Assembly (NCBI RefSeq): GCF_000775615.1
Contig: NZ_AVPG01000019.1
Location: 1-60,720, forward strand
Reading direction: 5' to 3'
Length of the DNA: 60,720 bases
Source of the DNA: Pontibacillus litoralis JSM 072002
GTDB taxonomy: Bacteria > Bacillota > Bacilli > Bacillales > BH030062
The notes below the pieces were generated by a model. That model was not told the origin of the DNA. It saw only the letters and a program-made list of their open reading frames with translations, and made no database searches. The position numbers and the translations under genes were made by a program. Shown here piece by piece: positions 40,824 to 50,014 of this stretch (position 1 is the stretch's first letter; every line of letters begins with the position of its first letter).

Positions 40824-42002
40824 TTAGCTATCTTTCATGTATCGTGTAAAACGACGTAACGCTTCTTCTATTTGTTGTTCTGAACTAACCAACCCGATGC
40901 GAACATATCCTTCACCATAGCTACCAAAACCAATACCAGGAGCAACTACAACCCGTACTTTATCAATTAAATCATTCGCAAACTGCTCAGATGTAAACCC
41001 ATCCGGTACACGCATCCAAACAAAGAACGATCCTTTACATGGTGCTACATGCCAACCGAGCTGCTCCAACCCAGCAATAAGTTTATCTCTTCTCCTTTCA
41101 TACGTAGCTACTAATTGGTTTACACTTTGCTCTGAATCTAGTAAAGCGGTCGCCGTTGCTTCTTGTACCGCTCCAAATACACTTACATAATAATGATCTT
41201 GCATGAGCTCAAGTGCTTGTATAACACTCGGATTACCTACTGCAAATCCAACACGCCAACCAGCCATATTAAACGTCTTAGACATCGTGTACATTTCCAC
41301 GCCTACCTGTTTCGCCCCCTCAACTTGCATAAAACTAAGCGGTTTCTTCCCATCAAAACCGATAGCTCCATAAGCAAAATCATGAACGACACACACATTA
41401 TGTTCTTCCGCCAATTGAATCGTCTCTTCAAAAAAAGCACGATTTGCTACTGCTCCAGTTGGGTTGTTCGGATAGTTTAAGAACAGTAATTTTGCACGTT
41501 GTAAGTCTTTTGGATCCAACTGATTATAATCAGGTAAAAAACCACGTTCCTCAACTAACGGCATCTTCTTCATTACGCCATTGGCAAGAGCGATACCAGA
41601 CCAATAATCAGGATAGCCAGGGTCAGGTACAAATGCTACGTCCCCTTTATTTAAAAAGCATTGACTTACTTCCACTAACCCTGTTTTGCTACCAAAAAGA
41701 ATCGCAACCTCTTTGTTTGCATCTAGTTCGACTCCATACTCTTTCTTATAAAAAGTAGCCACCGCCTCTTTTAGAAAGGAGAACCCTTTGAAAGGGGGAT
41801 ATTTATGATACAGCGGTTTTTCTGCAGCTTGTTGAAGAGAAGCGACAATATGATCAGGTGTTGGTTGATCTGGATTCCCTTGTCCTAAATTAATTATGTC
41901 CATACCACCTAACGATTTTGCCTGTTCTACTCTATCCACTAAATGAGCAAAAAATTGTTCCGGCAGCCTCTTAAGAGCATCTGATGGTGTAAATTGTTTC
42001 AA
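40824..42002 (-). CDS. class I PLP aminotransferase, MtnE-like
   Basis: The 392-residue PLP enzyme has NLGQGNPDQPTPDHIV, FLNYPNNPTGAVA, VVHDFAYGAIGFDGKKPLSF and PLP lysine Lys242 in MSKTFNMAGWRVG. These blocks closely follow B. subtilis MtnE, which makes methionine from its keto acid in methylthioadenosine salvage. No S-box or other mtn gene is nearby, so the substrate could differ. Confidence 0.75.
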   Translation of the reverse strand: MKQFTPSDALKRLPEQFFAHLVDRVEQAKSLGGMDIINLGQGNPDQPTPDHIVASLQQAAEKPLYHKYPPFKGFSFLKEAVATFYKKEYGVELDANKEVAILFGSKTGLVEVSQCFLNKGDVAFVPDPGYPDYWSGIALANGVMKKMPLVEERGFLPDYNQLDPKDLQRAKLLFLNYPNNPTGAVANRAFFEETIQLAEEHNVCVVHDFAYGAIGFDGKKPLSFMQVEGAKQVGVEMYTMSKTFNMAGWRVGFAVGNPSVIQALELMQDHYYVSVFGAVQEATATALLDSEQSVNQLVATYERRRDKLIAGLEQLGWHVAPCKGSFFVWMRVPDGFTSEQFANDLIDKVRVVVAPGIGFGSYGEGYVRIGLVSSEQQIEEALRRFTRYMKDS

Positions 42003-42080
42003 AGCAACGCCTCCTTTATTGTCTTATTTTTCTGTTTATTTACACATGTTATACTTTCCATCCTTCTTTGTAAAGTCATA

Positions 42081-42113
42081 AAAAAAGCCAGCTCACCGCG
42101 GATGAACTGACCT
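42081..42113 (-). terminator. terminator after the OsmC-family gene
   Basis: GTCAGTTCAT / GTGAGCTGGC pair over 10 bp with several G-U pairs and are followed by T6 on the minus strand. Confidence 0.65.
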
Positions 42114-42121
42114 AACTACCC

Positions 42122-42559
42122 TTATGCTTTTACCCATTCTGTATCCATTTCTACGCCAGCTGCTACCAATGTTTGATAAACAGGGCAACGATCATCTACA
42201 ATTGCTTTTAGCTCCTGAATACGCGCTTCACTCTCACTAGTTTCAACAACTGCACGAAGCGTTACTTTTTCGAAATGACGACGAATGCCTTCTTGTCCCA
42301 TAAATCCTCGAGGATCGAGCTCTCCTTGAATATCAAATTCAATCCCTTGTAAATCAAAGTTCATTTCTTTAGCTACCATATTGGAAACAGCTGATTCACA
42401 ACCGCTAAGAGCAGCAAGTAATGTTTCTAGAGGATTAGCACCTTGGTCTGTGCCACCTTGCTGTTTGCCTTCATCAATAATTAATGTGTGTTTTCTTGCT
42501 TTCGCCTCAACATGTGCACCATTTGCTTTTGCTTTCAATTGTAATTTTACTGTAGACAT
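42122..42559 (-). CDS. OsmC-family peroxide reductase
   Basis: The 145-residue OsmC/Ohr-fold protein has the two redox cysteines, Cys54 in LSGCESAVSNM and Cys125 in DDRCPVYQTL. It probably reduces organic hydroperoxides in the cytosol. It most resembles the YhfA/OsmC subgroup rather than Ohr. It is a single gene with AAGGAG before the ATG. Confidence 0.85.
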   Translation of the reverse strand: MSTVKLQLKAKANGAHVEAKARKHTLIIDEGKQQGGTDQGANPLETLLAALSGCESAVSNMVAKEMNFDLQGIEFDIQGELDPRGFMGQEGIRRHFEKVTLRAVVETSESEARIQELKAIVDDRCPVYQTLVAAGVEMDTEWVKA

Positions 42560-42755
42560 TACTTCATTCTCCTTTAATTCAAATAATATAATTCTGTTTA
42601 ACTTGTACCATATTCAAACTATATAATACCCTTATAGGTATAATCAACTAATTTGCTTGTTCAGGAAAACAGTTGCATTTTTCATGTGATTCTCTATAGT
42701 AGGAAGAGAAGAGGAACAATTTATATGGGAATTCCACATAGGAGGCAAAAAACCT

Positions 42756-43238
42756 ATGAAAGAACAAACGATTTTCAAGCAATTTGAGACAGGTCGTCAA
42801 ACCATTTTGCAGCTCGCAACGGAAATAACAGAACAAACAGCAGATATCATCGCTTTTGGCATGCCCAATTCCTTACGCTGGCAATTTGGTCATATTTACG
42901 TAACAGGTGAACAACTGTTGTTTCGTCACACTGGAGAGCGCATGCTTTTAACGGAAACGTATAGTACCTTTTTTTCTCCAGGGTCACATCCTGCTTATTG
43001 GGAAGAAGAACCACCAACAGTTGAAGAATTATACTTTGCTTTAGAAGAACAATTACACCGAGTAAAGGAAGCTTTCTCCGGTCGTTTACAGGAACGATTA
43101 ACTGAACCCTATTATTTAGGTGACCATAAGCTAGACACTATTGGAGAACTGCTTCTATTCATTATTTACCATGAAAGCGAACATATTGGCACTATGAAAA
43201 TAATGAAGAATGAAATAAATAAACAAAGAGCGATGTGA
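42756..43238 (+). CDS. DinB-family protein
   Basis: The 160-residue four-helix protein has the DinB metal-site histidines in RWQFGHIYVTGEQL and the C-terminal YHESEHIGTM. DinB proteins are often damage- or stress-linked, with bacillithiol-dependent transferases among the relatives; the reaction here is unknown. TAGGAGG precedes the ATG. It stands alone. Confidence 0.8.
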   Translation: MKEQTIFKQFETGRQTILQLATEITEQTADIIAFGMPNSLRWQFGHIYVTGEQLLFRHTGERMLLTETYSTFFSPGSHPAYWEEEPPTVEELYFALEEQLHRVKEAFSGRLQERLTEPYYLGDHKLDTIGELLLFIIYHESEHIGTMKIMKNEINKQRAM

Positions 43239-43356
43239 ATGGTTAAATAATAAGGATTCTATATACGTCTTAAGTCCGATTTTCATGAACCAACTAGTGC
43301 GTATAATGAAGTGGTATATCATGTTTGTAATGATCATGTTTAAAGGGTGAGAAACT

Positions 43357-44289
43357 ATGTTAAAACGTATTACTTTCCTCGTGATGGCCTTAACGATGAT
43401 GATCGGCATCACAGGGAATCAATCGACCTTCGCTTCTTCAGGTAACACAGAACCAGAAGTAATTAACGAGAAATTAGGAGTGCCAACGATTGTGTATGGA
43501 GATACGCTAACTGAAACACAAGAAGCGGAAGTAAGAGAACTATTAAACGTTCAAGATCAAAATAATGTTGACGAATTAAGAGTAGACGGCCAAGATATAG
43601 CCAAATATATTGACGGTAACCCAAACTCCAGAATGTACTCTTCCGTTAAAATCACTCCAAGAGATAAAGGGGAAGGGTTAGGCGTTGTCATCGTTACACC
43701 GGACAATATTACAGAAGTAACAGAAGAAATGTATGCAAACGCCTTGTTAACAGCAGGAGTAGAAAACGCGTTAGTAGAAGTTGCATCCCCATTAAAAGTT
43801 ACCGGACATTCTGCATTAACCGGAATTTATAAAGCTTTCGATGAAAAAGGCATTCAACTAGATCAAAACCGCATGAAAGTGGCCAACGAGGAACTAGACG
43901 TCGCTACTGATTTGTCACAAAATAGCGAACTAACGCCAGAACAAGTATCCCAATTAATTACAGAGATTAAGAAAGAAATCTCTGAACAAGCCCCAACTTC
44001 AAGAGAAGAAATCGAACAAATTATCCATGTAACCATTGAGAACTTGAATGTTAACTTAAACGCTGAAGAAATTAACATGCTAACCGATCTATTTGATCAA
44101 ATGCGTGACTTAAATATCGATTTCAGTAATGTAGAAGAACAATTAAATGACATTGCTTCAAGCGTGAAAGATGTGTTAAATGACGAAGGTTTTTGGAATA
44201 ACGTAGAGAATTTCTTCAAGAACATAATTGATGCCATTCTAGACATTTTCCAAAGCATCATTAATAGCATAAGAGAAATGTTTGCATAG
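43357..44289 (+). CDS. secreted DUF1002-family protein
   Basis: The 310-residue exported protein has a signal peptide (MLKRITFLVMALTMMIG..., cleaved after about TFAS) and the DUF1002 pattern GDTLTETQEAEVRELLN and EGLGVVIVTPDNITEVTEEM. It ends in an amphipathic helical tail. The function of this family is unknown. It is a single gene ending at a strong terminator. Confidence 0.8.
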   Translation: MLKRITFLVMALTMMIGITGNQSTFASSGNTEPEVINEKLGVPTIVYGDTLTETQEAEVRELLNVQDQNNVDELRVDGQDIAKYIDGNPNSRMYSSVKITPRDKGEGLGVVIVTPDNITEVTEEMYANALLTAGVENALVEVASPLKVTGHSALTGIYKAFDEKGIQLDQNRMKVANEELDVATDLSQNSELTPEQVSQLITEIKKEISEQAPTSREEIEQIIHVTIENLNVNLNAEEINMLTDLFDQMRDLNIDFSNVEEQLNDIASSVKDVLNDEGFWNNVENFFKNIIDAILDIFQSIINSIREMFA

Positions 44290-44292
44290 GTC

Positions 44293-44335
44293 AAAAATGC
44301 TAGAGAGGCTAATTAGCTTCTCTAGCATTTTTTAA
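44293..44335. terminator. bidirectional terminator after the DUF1002 gene
   Basis: AAATGCTAGAGAGGC / GCTTCTCTAGCATTT with a short loop and T6 lies between two converging genes. Confidence 0.85.
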
Positions 44336-44992
44336 TCAAGCATCCTCTTTAACCTTTAATCCGAGCAATGCGGCAAATCCAATTGCCTGATCTTTAGAGA
44401 CTATACAACCTGTAAGACAGTCTAAGTCAACGGTAATTCGTTCAAAACTACATGTACTAATATCTACGCCGTTAAGCTCCGTCTCTGTTAAATTTATATC
44501 ATCTATATCACAGTGATCAAAACCAATATGCTTGAATAAAGTTCCATGAAAATTAGCGCTTTGTAATGATGTATGTTGGAACGCGACTTGCTTTAACCGA
44601 GCTTCATAAAAATTACTCATATTCGCAACACAATGGTCGAACAACACATTACTTAAGTGACATAGGGACAAGTTCAGCCCTACCAGCTTGCAATCCTTAA
44701 ACACGACCCGGTGCATGATACCTTCACTAAAGCTCGCATTAGATACATCACAGTTTTCAAACACGACATCAGTCATATCAACTCGCTGAAAGTCAGCATG
44801 AAGGAAACGAACATTTTTAAATTTCACTCTAGAAAGGACTAGCTTCTCAAGCTCTTCCCCCTCTATAATAGTGTTGGAAATAAGCGCGTTCGCTAAATAC
44901 GGATCTTCTTCTATGTATACGTCTTGGAAGTTAGCTTCTGGAAGACGTGCTGGTATTTTAGGAGCTTGTTGCTTTTTTGGAACAGTTGACAT
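44336..44992 (-). CDS. pentapeptide-repeat protein
   Basis: The 218-residue protein is mostly pentapeptide-like repeats of the A(N/D)Lxx type in a beta-helix: VRFLHADFQRVDMTDVVFEN, then SNFYEARLKQVAFQHTSLQS and HIGFDHCDIDDINLTETELN. Cysteines are frequent at repeat ends. Some relatives protect gyrase, but most have no known role. It is 34 bases downstream of the Rrf2 gene on the same strand, so it may share that transcript. Confidence 0.85.
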   Translation of the reverse strand: MSTVPKKQQAPKIPARLPEANFQDVYIEEDPYLANALISNTIIEGEELEKLVLSRVKFKNVRFLHADFQRVDMTDVVFENCDVSNASFSEGIMHRVVFKDCKLVGLNLSLCHLSNVLFDHCVANMSNFYEARLKQVAFQHTSLQSANFHGTLFKHIGFDHCDIDDINLTETELNGVDISTCSFERITVDLDCLTGCIVSKDQAIGFAALLGLKVKEDA

Positions 44993-45026
44993 AATTAAGC
45001 CTCCTACACGTTAATATAGTGTACAA

Positions 45027-45446
45027 TTAGTTTGAAAAGAGGTCCTCTATAACATCTTGTAAGGTTTGCGTGGATAATTCGCGTTCTACTGCTTGTTGTG
45101 CACGTTCAAAAGACATTTCTAACGTGGCCTTAATTTTAGCACCTATATCACAATTGGGATTGGGATTTTCATGTGTAGAAAATATAGATGATGTTTTTTC
45201 TGCTTGAATCGCATAGTAAATATCCAGCAATGAAATATTGTTCGGTTTTTTCGTCAATAGGATTCCCGGTACACCTCGTTCTGTGTGCAAAAGGCCAGCT
45301 TTTTTTAATTGGCTAATTAACCGGCGGATAACGACAGCGTTGGTATTCACACTTGAAGCGATGTAGTCTGAAGTTAAATCTTCCCTCTTATAGATTGCCG
45401 CCATAGAAAGAATATGGATTGAAACCGCTAAGCGATTGTTCTTCAT
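45027..45446 (-). CDS. Rrf2-family transcriptional regulator, YwnA-like
   Basis: The 139-residue winged-helix regulator has the Rrf2 reading-head pattern RLAVSIHILSMAAIYK and NTNAVVIRRLISQLKKAGLL. It has one cysteine, in NPNCDIG, rather than the three that bind an Fe-S cluster in IscR or NsrR, so it resembles YwnA-type members. Its own promoter carries a TGTAA-N9-TTACA dyad over the -10, pointing to autoregulation. Confidence 0.85.
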   Translation of the reverse strand: MKNNRLAVSIHILSMAAIYKREDLTSDYIASSVNTNAVVIRRLISQLKKAGLLHTERGVPGILLTKKPNNISLLDIYYAIQAEKTSSIFSTHENPNPNCDIGAKIKATLEMSFERAQQAVERELSTQTLQDVIEDLFSN

Positions 45447-45460
45447 TGGTTATCACCACC

Positions 45461-45496
45461 TGTAAACATTCTAGTTACAAGATGGTGGAATGTCAA
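45461..45496 (-). promoter_or_regulatory. rrf2 promoter with operator dyad on the -10
   Basis: On the minus strand TTGACA (45491-45496), 17 bases, then TAGAAT (45468-45473) is a near-consensus promoter. The -10 is centred in the dyad TGTAACTAGAATGTTTACA (45461-45479). The same dyad form occurs at the catE promoter. Confidence 0.75.
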
Positions 45497-45537
45497 TGAA
45501 GTAAATGAGCCAACGAAATATAACTTTCCTAAAGTAG

Positions 45538-45586
45538 AAAGCGGATGAAATCAAGGTTTGTATAATTGATTTCATCCGCTTTTTAA
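45538..45586. terminator. terminator between the MFS gene and rrf2
   Basis: A perfect 14-bp stem AGCGGATGAAATCA / TGATTTCATCCGCT with a 13-base loop and T5 on the plus side. Confidence 0.75.
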
Positions 45587-45726
45587 AATTTGCTAGGTTA
45601 TGTCCAAGCCTCTTCTAAGTCGATTCGAAAGAGTTCTATTCCAACAATTTGATTAACTCATTCAACAACATTTTTAACAAATACTGTAATCTTAAGGAGC
45701 AGTTTTCGAACGAAGTACCCTATCAT

Positions 45727-46947
45727 TTAACGTCGTCTAATTAAGAACATATATACGCCAAAAGCTATAAGATTACATCCAGCAATGACTAATGCCATTG
45801 GCAGTGCCGTTGTTCCATCGCCTATTCCCACCAATGGTGCAACGGCTGCGCCAAGTAAGAATGGAAGTAGGCCAAGAAGCGCCGATGCACTCCCAGCATG
45901 GTTTGATTGATTTTCCATCGCTAATGAGAAAACGGTTGTATTAACTATTCCAACACTCGAAATGGTTAAAAATAGCATGATACACACAAACACAACAGAT
46001 GCATTCATTACTATAATAACAATTAAAAGCAAACTACTAATGACCGCTTGTAAAATGCCATAGATAAGCAACATCTGATCATGAATCACACCACTTAACC
46101 TACCAGTGATTTGTGTAGCCAATATAAGTCCAACCCCATTGATAGCAAACACCACGCTAAACATTTGTGGAGAAAGTCCATAAATGTCTTGTAACACAAA
46201 GGTTGAACCAGATATGTAGGCAAACATCGCACTCATAATAAAGCCTTGTGATAACGCATATCCAACAAAGACACGATCTTTCAATAGTAAACCAAAAGTA
46301 GCGAACACTTCCGTCACGCCACCTGTTTTTCTAGCTTGGACTGGCAGCGTCTCTTTTAACCCTAAAACGATCACAATGAGCATAAGCGCACCAATTGCGG
46401 CTAATACACCAAATACACCTCGCCACGACATAAATTGTAGCAACTGCCCCCCTACTACAGGTGCTAGAATTGGGGCTAACCCGTTTACCAACATGAGCAT
46501 CGAGTAGAATTTCGTTAATTCCGTACCAGAAAACAAGTCACGAGCACTAGCACGGGAAATCACCATTCCTGCCGCTCCTGACAATCCTTGAATAAACCGC
46601 AAACCGATAAATCCCCAAATCGATGTACTAAATACACACCATAAAGATGAAACAGTATAAATAGATAAAGCAAGAATAAGCGGCTTTTTTCGACCTTGAA
46701 TATCACTCATTGGGCCCACTACAATTTGACCTAGAGCAAGTCCTATTAAACAAGCAGTTAAACTAAGTTGAGCGATGGAAGCACTCGTATGAAGGTCTTG
46801 CGCAAGTGACGGTAATCCTGGCAAGTACATATCAATAGTTAAGGGACCAAATGCACTTAAAGATCCAAGTATCAAAATAAATGTAAGGACATGTTTTCGA
46901 GTTAATGTATTTTCTTTTTCTATGTAATATTCTGGTTGACTTTGCAT
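45727..46947 (-). CDS. Bcr/CflA-family MFS multidrug exporter
   Basis: The 406-residue protein has 12 helices and the Bcr/CflA signatures GPLTIDMYLPGLPSLA, GPMSDIQGRKKPLILAL (loop 2-3) and RFIQGLSGAAGMVISRASARD. Such pumps export drugs or small metabolites by proton antiport. It is a single gene between rrf2 and catE on the same strand, each with its own terminator. Confidence 0.9.
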   Translation of the reverse strand: MQSQPEYYIEKENTLTRKHVLTFILILGSLSAFGPLTIDMYLPGLPSLAQDLHTSASIAQLSLTACLIGLALGQIVVGPMSDIQGRKKPLILALSIYTVSSLWCVFSTSIWGFIGLRFIQGLSGAAGMVISRASARDLFSGTELTKFYSMLMLVNGLAPILAPVVGGQLLQFMSWRGVFGVLAAIGALMLIVIVLGLKETLPVQARKTGGVTEVFATFGLLLKDRVFVGYALSQGFIMSAMFAYISGSTFVLQDIYGLSPQMFSVVFAINGVGLILATQITGRLSGVIHDQMLLIYGILQAVISSLLLIVIIVMNASVVFVCIMLFLTISSVGIVNTTVFSLAMENQSNHAGSASALLGLLPFLLGAAVAPLVGIGDGTTALPMALVIAGCNLIAFGVYMFLIRRR

Positions 46948-47114
46948 TTATGCGTTCCCCTTTCTTTCATTACACCTTATTAATCTTAAACTCTCAAAGT
47001 ATAAAGTCAAGGTAGACGCCTTTCATGCTAGTTGGATAAATCCACATTTAAGCCCAACTAAAAAAAGACGCTCTCCTATACGAGAAAAGCGCCGGTTCGA
47101 TTTCCTTTTCTATT

Positions 47115-47969
47115 TCAGATACAAAGCTTAATCAAATTCCCTGATGGATCTTCTGTAACAAAAATGTTCATTTCTTGCTTTACTTGAAAGCCTAATTCCG
47201 TTACTTGACGAATAACCTTTTCTCTATGTGCTTCACTTGGAAACACTAGTTCAAAGGACTTTAGTCCAACACTTTCTTTTGAGGCCGGTGGAGCACCAGC
47301 ACCCTGCCACGTATTAAGACCAATGTGATGATGGTACTGACCCGTAGACATAAACAGCGCTTGGTTGCCGAATTGGTTTACAACATGAAATCCGAGTCCA
47401 TCCTTATAAAATTGTAACGCCTTATTTAAGTCAGACACATGTAGATGAATGTGTCCCATAATCGTGTTAGAAGGAAGACCTTCCCACCGCTCCCCATTTA
47501 GCTCATTTAAGATACTTGGAGCATCTAATGGATCAACTGCCATCTTCACTTCACTAGCTTGCCAATCCCAATTCTCTTCAGGGCGATCATGATATATTTC
47601 AATTCCATTTCCATCAGGATCATTTAAGTAAAGTGCTTCACTCACCAAATGATCCGAGGCACCTATCGGAACGTTATGATCGATAAAATGTTTTAAAACC
47701 TTTGCTAGTTCAAGACGGTTCGGTAGCAATAATGCGAAATGATAAAGCCCCGTCGTATTGTCTTGTTTACCAACTACAAAATCAGGTTGTTCTAAAGTCA
47801 ACAATGTTGTTTTACCATCAGCCGTTAGCTTTACTTTCTTCTCCGTTTGTTCAATTATTTGGAGTCCAATTACATCTCTATAAAACGGAATCGATTTCTG
47901 CAAATTTTCCACTTTTAAGTTGACTGACCCTACGTACGTATTAGGTTCACGGAAAAATTTCAGTTCCAT
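47115..47969 (-). CDS. catE: CatE-like ring-cleaving dioxygenase (two VOC domains)
   Basis: The 284-residue protein has two VOC repeats: an N-terminal half (VGSVNLKVENLQKSIPFYRD) and a C-terminal half with metal ligands in MGHIHLHVSDL and YHHHIGLNTW and the terminal Glu in FVTEDPSG. It is close to B. subtilis CatE, a catechol 2,3-dioxygenase that detoxifies quinones and catechols. Its promoter carries nested dyads. Confidence 0.85.
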   Translation of the reverse strand: MELKFFREPNTYVGSVNLKVENLQKSIPFYRDVIGLQIIEQTEKKVKLTADGKTTLLTLEQPDFVVGKQDNTTGLYHFALLLPNRLELAKVLKHFIDHNVPIGASDHLVSEALYLNDPDGNGIEIYHDRPEENWDWQASEVKMAVDPLDAPSILNELNGERWEGLPSNTIMGHIHLHVSDLNKALQFYKDGLGFHVVNQFGNQALFMSTGQYHHHIGLNTWQGAGAPPASKESVGLKSFELVFPSEAHREKVIRQVTELGFQVKQEMNIFVTEDPSGNLIKLCI

Positions 47970-48018
47970 GATTATCCTCTCCCTTATGCAACTTTTTAGT
48001 TAAGATTTTCATACTATA

Positions 48019-48069
48019 AAACCTCACCCTGGTGTAATTATAATAGTTACATCTGGTGAGGTTTGTCAA
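48019..48069 (-). promoter_or_regulatory. catE promoter with nested inverted repeats
   Basis: On the minus strand TTGACA (48064-48069), 18 bases, TATTAT (48040-48045). The -10 lies in TGTAACTATTATAATTACA (48033-48051), the same TGTAA-N9-TTACA form as at rrf2. An outer perfect 10-bp repeat AAACCTCACC / GGTGAGGTTT (48019-48064) encloses it and may be a second regulator's site. Confidence 0.7.
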
Positions 48070-48248
48070 TCACTTTGTCTTATTTCGTTAACAAGACGCT
48101 TCAGAATTAAAAGCTTATTTGAGTACGTTTCATTTAATAGTTGATATAATAGTTGATAATGCATAAGTGCTCCCCACAGCTTAGCCATATCAGAAGCAGT
48201 TACTAATGCACCACCACCTGAACCGGATTTGAACGACAATATACCCAT
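48066..48248 (-). pseudogene. C-terminal remnant of a beta-lactamase-like serine hydrolase
   Basis: The 60-codon frame has SGSGGGALVTASDMAKLWGAL, which matches the KTG-like region and following helix of class C/PBP-type serine hydrolases. The catalytic SxxK part is missing upstream. The small internal repeat YQLLYQLL comes from a duplicated ATAGTTGATAT. The remnant ends at the -35 of the catE promoter. Confidence 0.6.
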
Positions 48249-48322
48249 TAAATACTACTGTTTTCTAAGACGTAATTAGGGGGTATAAATTTACAAAATA
48301 AACTTTCAGAGGAGAGTGTCTT

Positions 48323-48937
48323 ATGAAAAGTAATACCTTTATAATAATCCCCATTATTATATCTGTTTTAATAGGCCTTATAGCGTTACCAAACCTTCCT
48401 AATGATTTGGCCATACATTGGTCCACTACTAATAACGCAGACGCTTATATAGACAAACGTATTGGGGTATTTATCATTCCTTTAATAATGATTATGACAA
48501 TTGTAACTCTTAAACTTGCTTTTAAGAATCAAAAAATGAAACATATCAATCTTATTTTACTCTCTTGTACAATACTTTTTCTCATTATACAAGTTTTATT
48601 AATACTCAATGGATTACATATACTAAATAGCAATTCATTTTTAGGTTTATTTGTAGGCGCTTTAATTGTTGTTTTGGGCAATTTCATGCAGGATGTGAAG
48701 ATGAATAATCTTTACGGACTTAGAACTAAATGGTCCATGAAAAATGAGGATATCTGGAGATTATCGAATAGATTTGCTGCCAAAGCATTTGTAATCACGG
48801 GGCTACTCATTATTTTGTCAACAATTGCATTTCCGAACTATATACATTATATAGCAATTGGGCTAGTCGTAATTGCAGCTGCTATTTCTTCATATGCTTC
48901 TTATCATTACTATAAAACATTTAAATATCGAGTTTAA
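48323..48937 (+). CDS. SdpI-like membrane protein
   Basis: The 204-residue protein has six or so helices, with the DUF1648 start (LPNDLAIHWSTTNNADAY) and the SdpI-type block NNLYGLRTKWSMKNEDIWRLSNR. SdpI protects B. subtilis against the SdpC killing peptide. Many homologues are orphan immunity-like proteins. GGAGAG precedes the ATG. No SdpR-type regulator is adjacent. Confidence 0.85.
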   Translation: MKSNTFIIIPIIISVLIGLIALPNLPNDLAIHWSTTNNADAYIDKRIGVFIIPLIMIMTIVTLKLAFKNQKMKHINLILLSCTILFLIIQVLLILNGLHILNSNSFLGLFVGALIVVLGNFMQDVKMNNLYGLRTKWSMKNEDIWRLSNRFAAKAFVITGLLIILSTIAFPNYIHYIAIGLVVIAAAISSYASYHYYKTFKYRV

Positions 48938-49103
48938 AGTCTACATTGCCTGTTAGGTTTTATATTTTACAAATTCCATACATTAACAATTTTATTTATC
49001 AATAAATTCTTGATCAGTTCGGGTACTTTTACTATTAACTCTAAGTCCAACTGCCGCTTTCCATAAATAAAAATGTTACCAGTAAAATAAAAAAACCACC
49101 ATA

Positions 49104-49522
49104 TCAACGTTTTAAAGTGATTGGTGGAGACGGCTCTCCGTCATCTAAAGCCAAAAAGAGAGCCGAAATAAATTTAGCAAATGCGGAAAACTGGTCATTT
49201 GCTTTAGAAATTACTTTATTTGTCTTTGGTAAGTTTCGTTTTCTAAAGTTAACGATTTTTTGAATGTGTGGATGATTAAACCTGAAATAGATTTCAATCT
49301 TAGTTTCTTTACTGTTTAATCTAGTAGCAACTATCTTCTCGATAAGAGTGTTTACAATTGCTTTTATCACACTAATATCAAGGTGATTCACATATTCAGG
49401 GTCAATTAGGTATTCTGTTTTTACGATATCCAAGTCAAATGGGAACTTTACTTCTTCAGGGAGCGGCTCTCCCATTTGTTCCAACCTTTCTCGTAGTTCC
49501 TCAACTTCTTCTTCGTATGTTT
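49104..49522 (-). pseudogene. large serine recombinase, C-terminal remnant
   Basis: From a stop just upstream the frame reads TYEEEVEELRERLEQMGEP (coiled-coil motif region) and then AIVNTLIEKIVATRLNSKET and IEIYFRF, the usual tail of large serine recombinases. The catalytic Ser and zinc-ribbon domains are absent. It marks an old mobile element beside the defence island. Confidence 0.65.
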
Positions 49523-49746
49523 GTTATCTATGACAATTCTTACTCAGCAAAAAATAGGGGGATATGTCTTTTTTTATCTTACTTTAGTTTCTTATCAATT
49601 GTAATTTCACCCACTTCTATACTACTAGTTTATACATACGAAGCGTTTCACAAAAATCCGCACAATTCCCTTTATAAGCAGGTATTGTTAAGGTGTATCT
49701 GGAATCTAATAACGTAGAATTATCTAATAATGAAAGAAGGAAAATA

Positions 49747-49987
49747 ATGAATCAACATCGTGATTTAAAAATAATTACAGTATCTGATATTTTACATTCA
49801 TTTGAAGAATTGAAAGATGAATTAGTTAAGGAGCCACACCTTATCAATAGTTTCAGGTTTCTTAAATTCTACTACTACAAAGAGTTTAAAAAACAAAAAG
49901 ACTGGGAGTCGATATGACTTTGAGAAGGAGTTTATTGAAAATGAAATAAATGCATTAGAAGAACTAATCAACAATTCACAAAACTAA
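49747..49987 (+). pseudogene. small gene with a +1 frame break (about 80 aa)
   Basis: From ATG at 49747 (AAGAAGGA upstream) the frame gives MNQHRDLKIITVSDILHSFE... to DWESI and TGA at 49915. One base on, the next frame continues YDFEKEFIENEINALEELIN and ends at 49987, beside a strong terminator. The two parts join smoothly into an acidic helical protein of about 80 residues. One inserted base explains it. Context TGGGAG-TCG-ATA-TGA-C resembles the prfB frameshift site in spacing. Family unknown. Confidence 0.55.
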
Positions 49988-50014
49988 AAGCCCCGCAGAA
50001 GCGGGGCTTTTTTT
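49986..50014. terminator. bidirectional terminator before the methyltransferase end
   Basis: AAAGCCCCGC / GCGGGGCTTT with loop AGAA and T8 serves both the small gene and the methyltransferase. Confidence 0.9.

Noticed and set aside
42003-42080. S-box before the MtnE-like gene
   Set aside because: The 78-base gap is too short and lacks S-box motifs, so SAM control is not supported.
49439-49717. Plus-strand 92-residue ORF over the recombinase remnant
   Set aside because: It is antisense to recognisable recombinase coding sequence and has no ribosome site.
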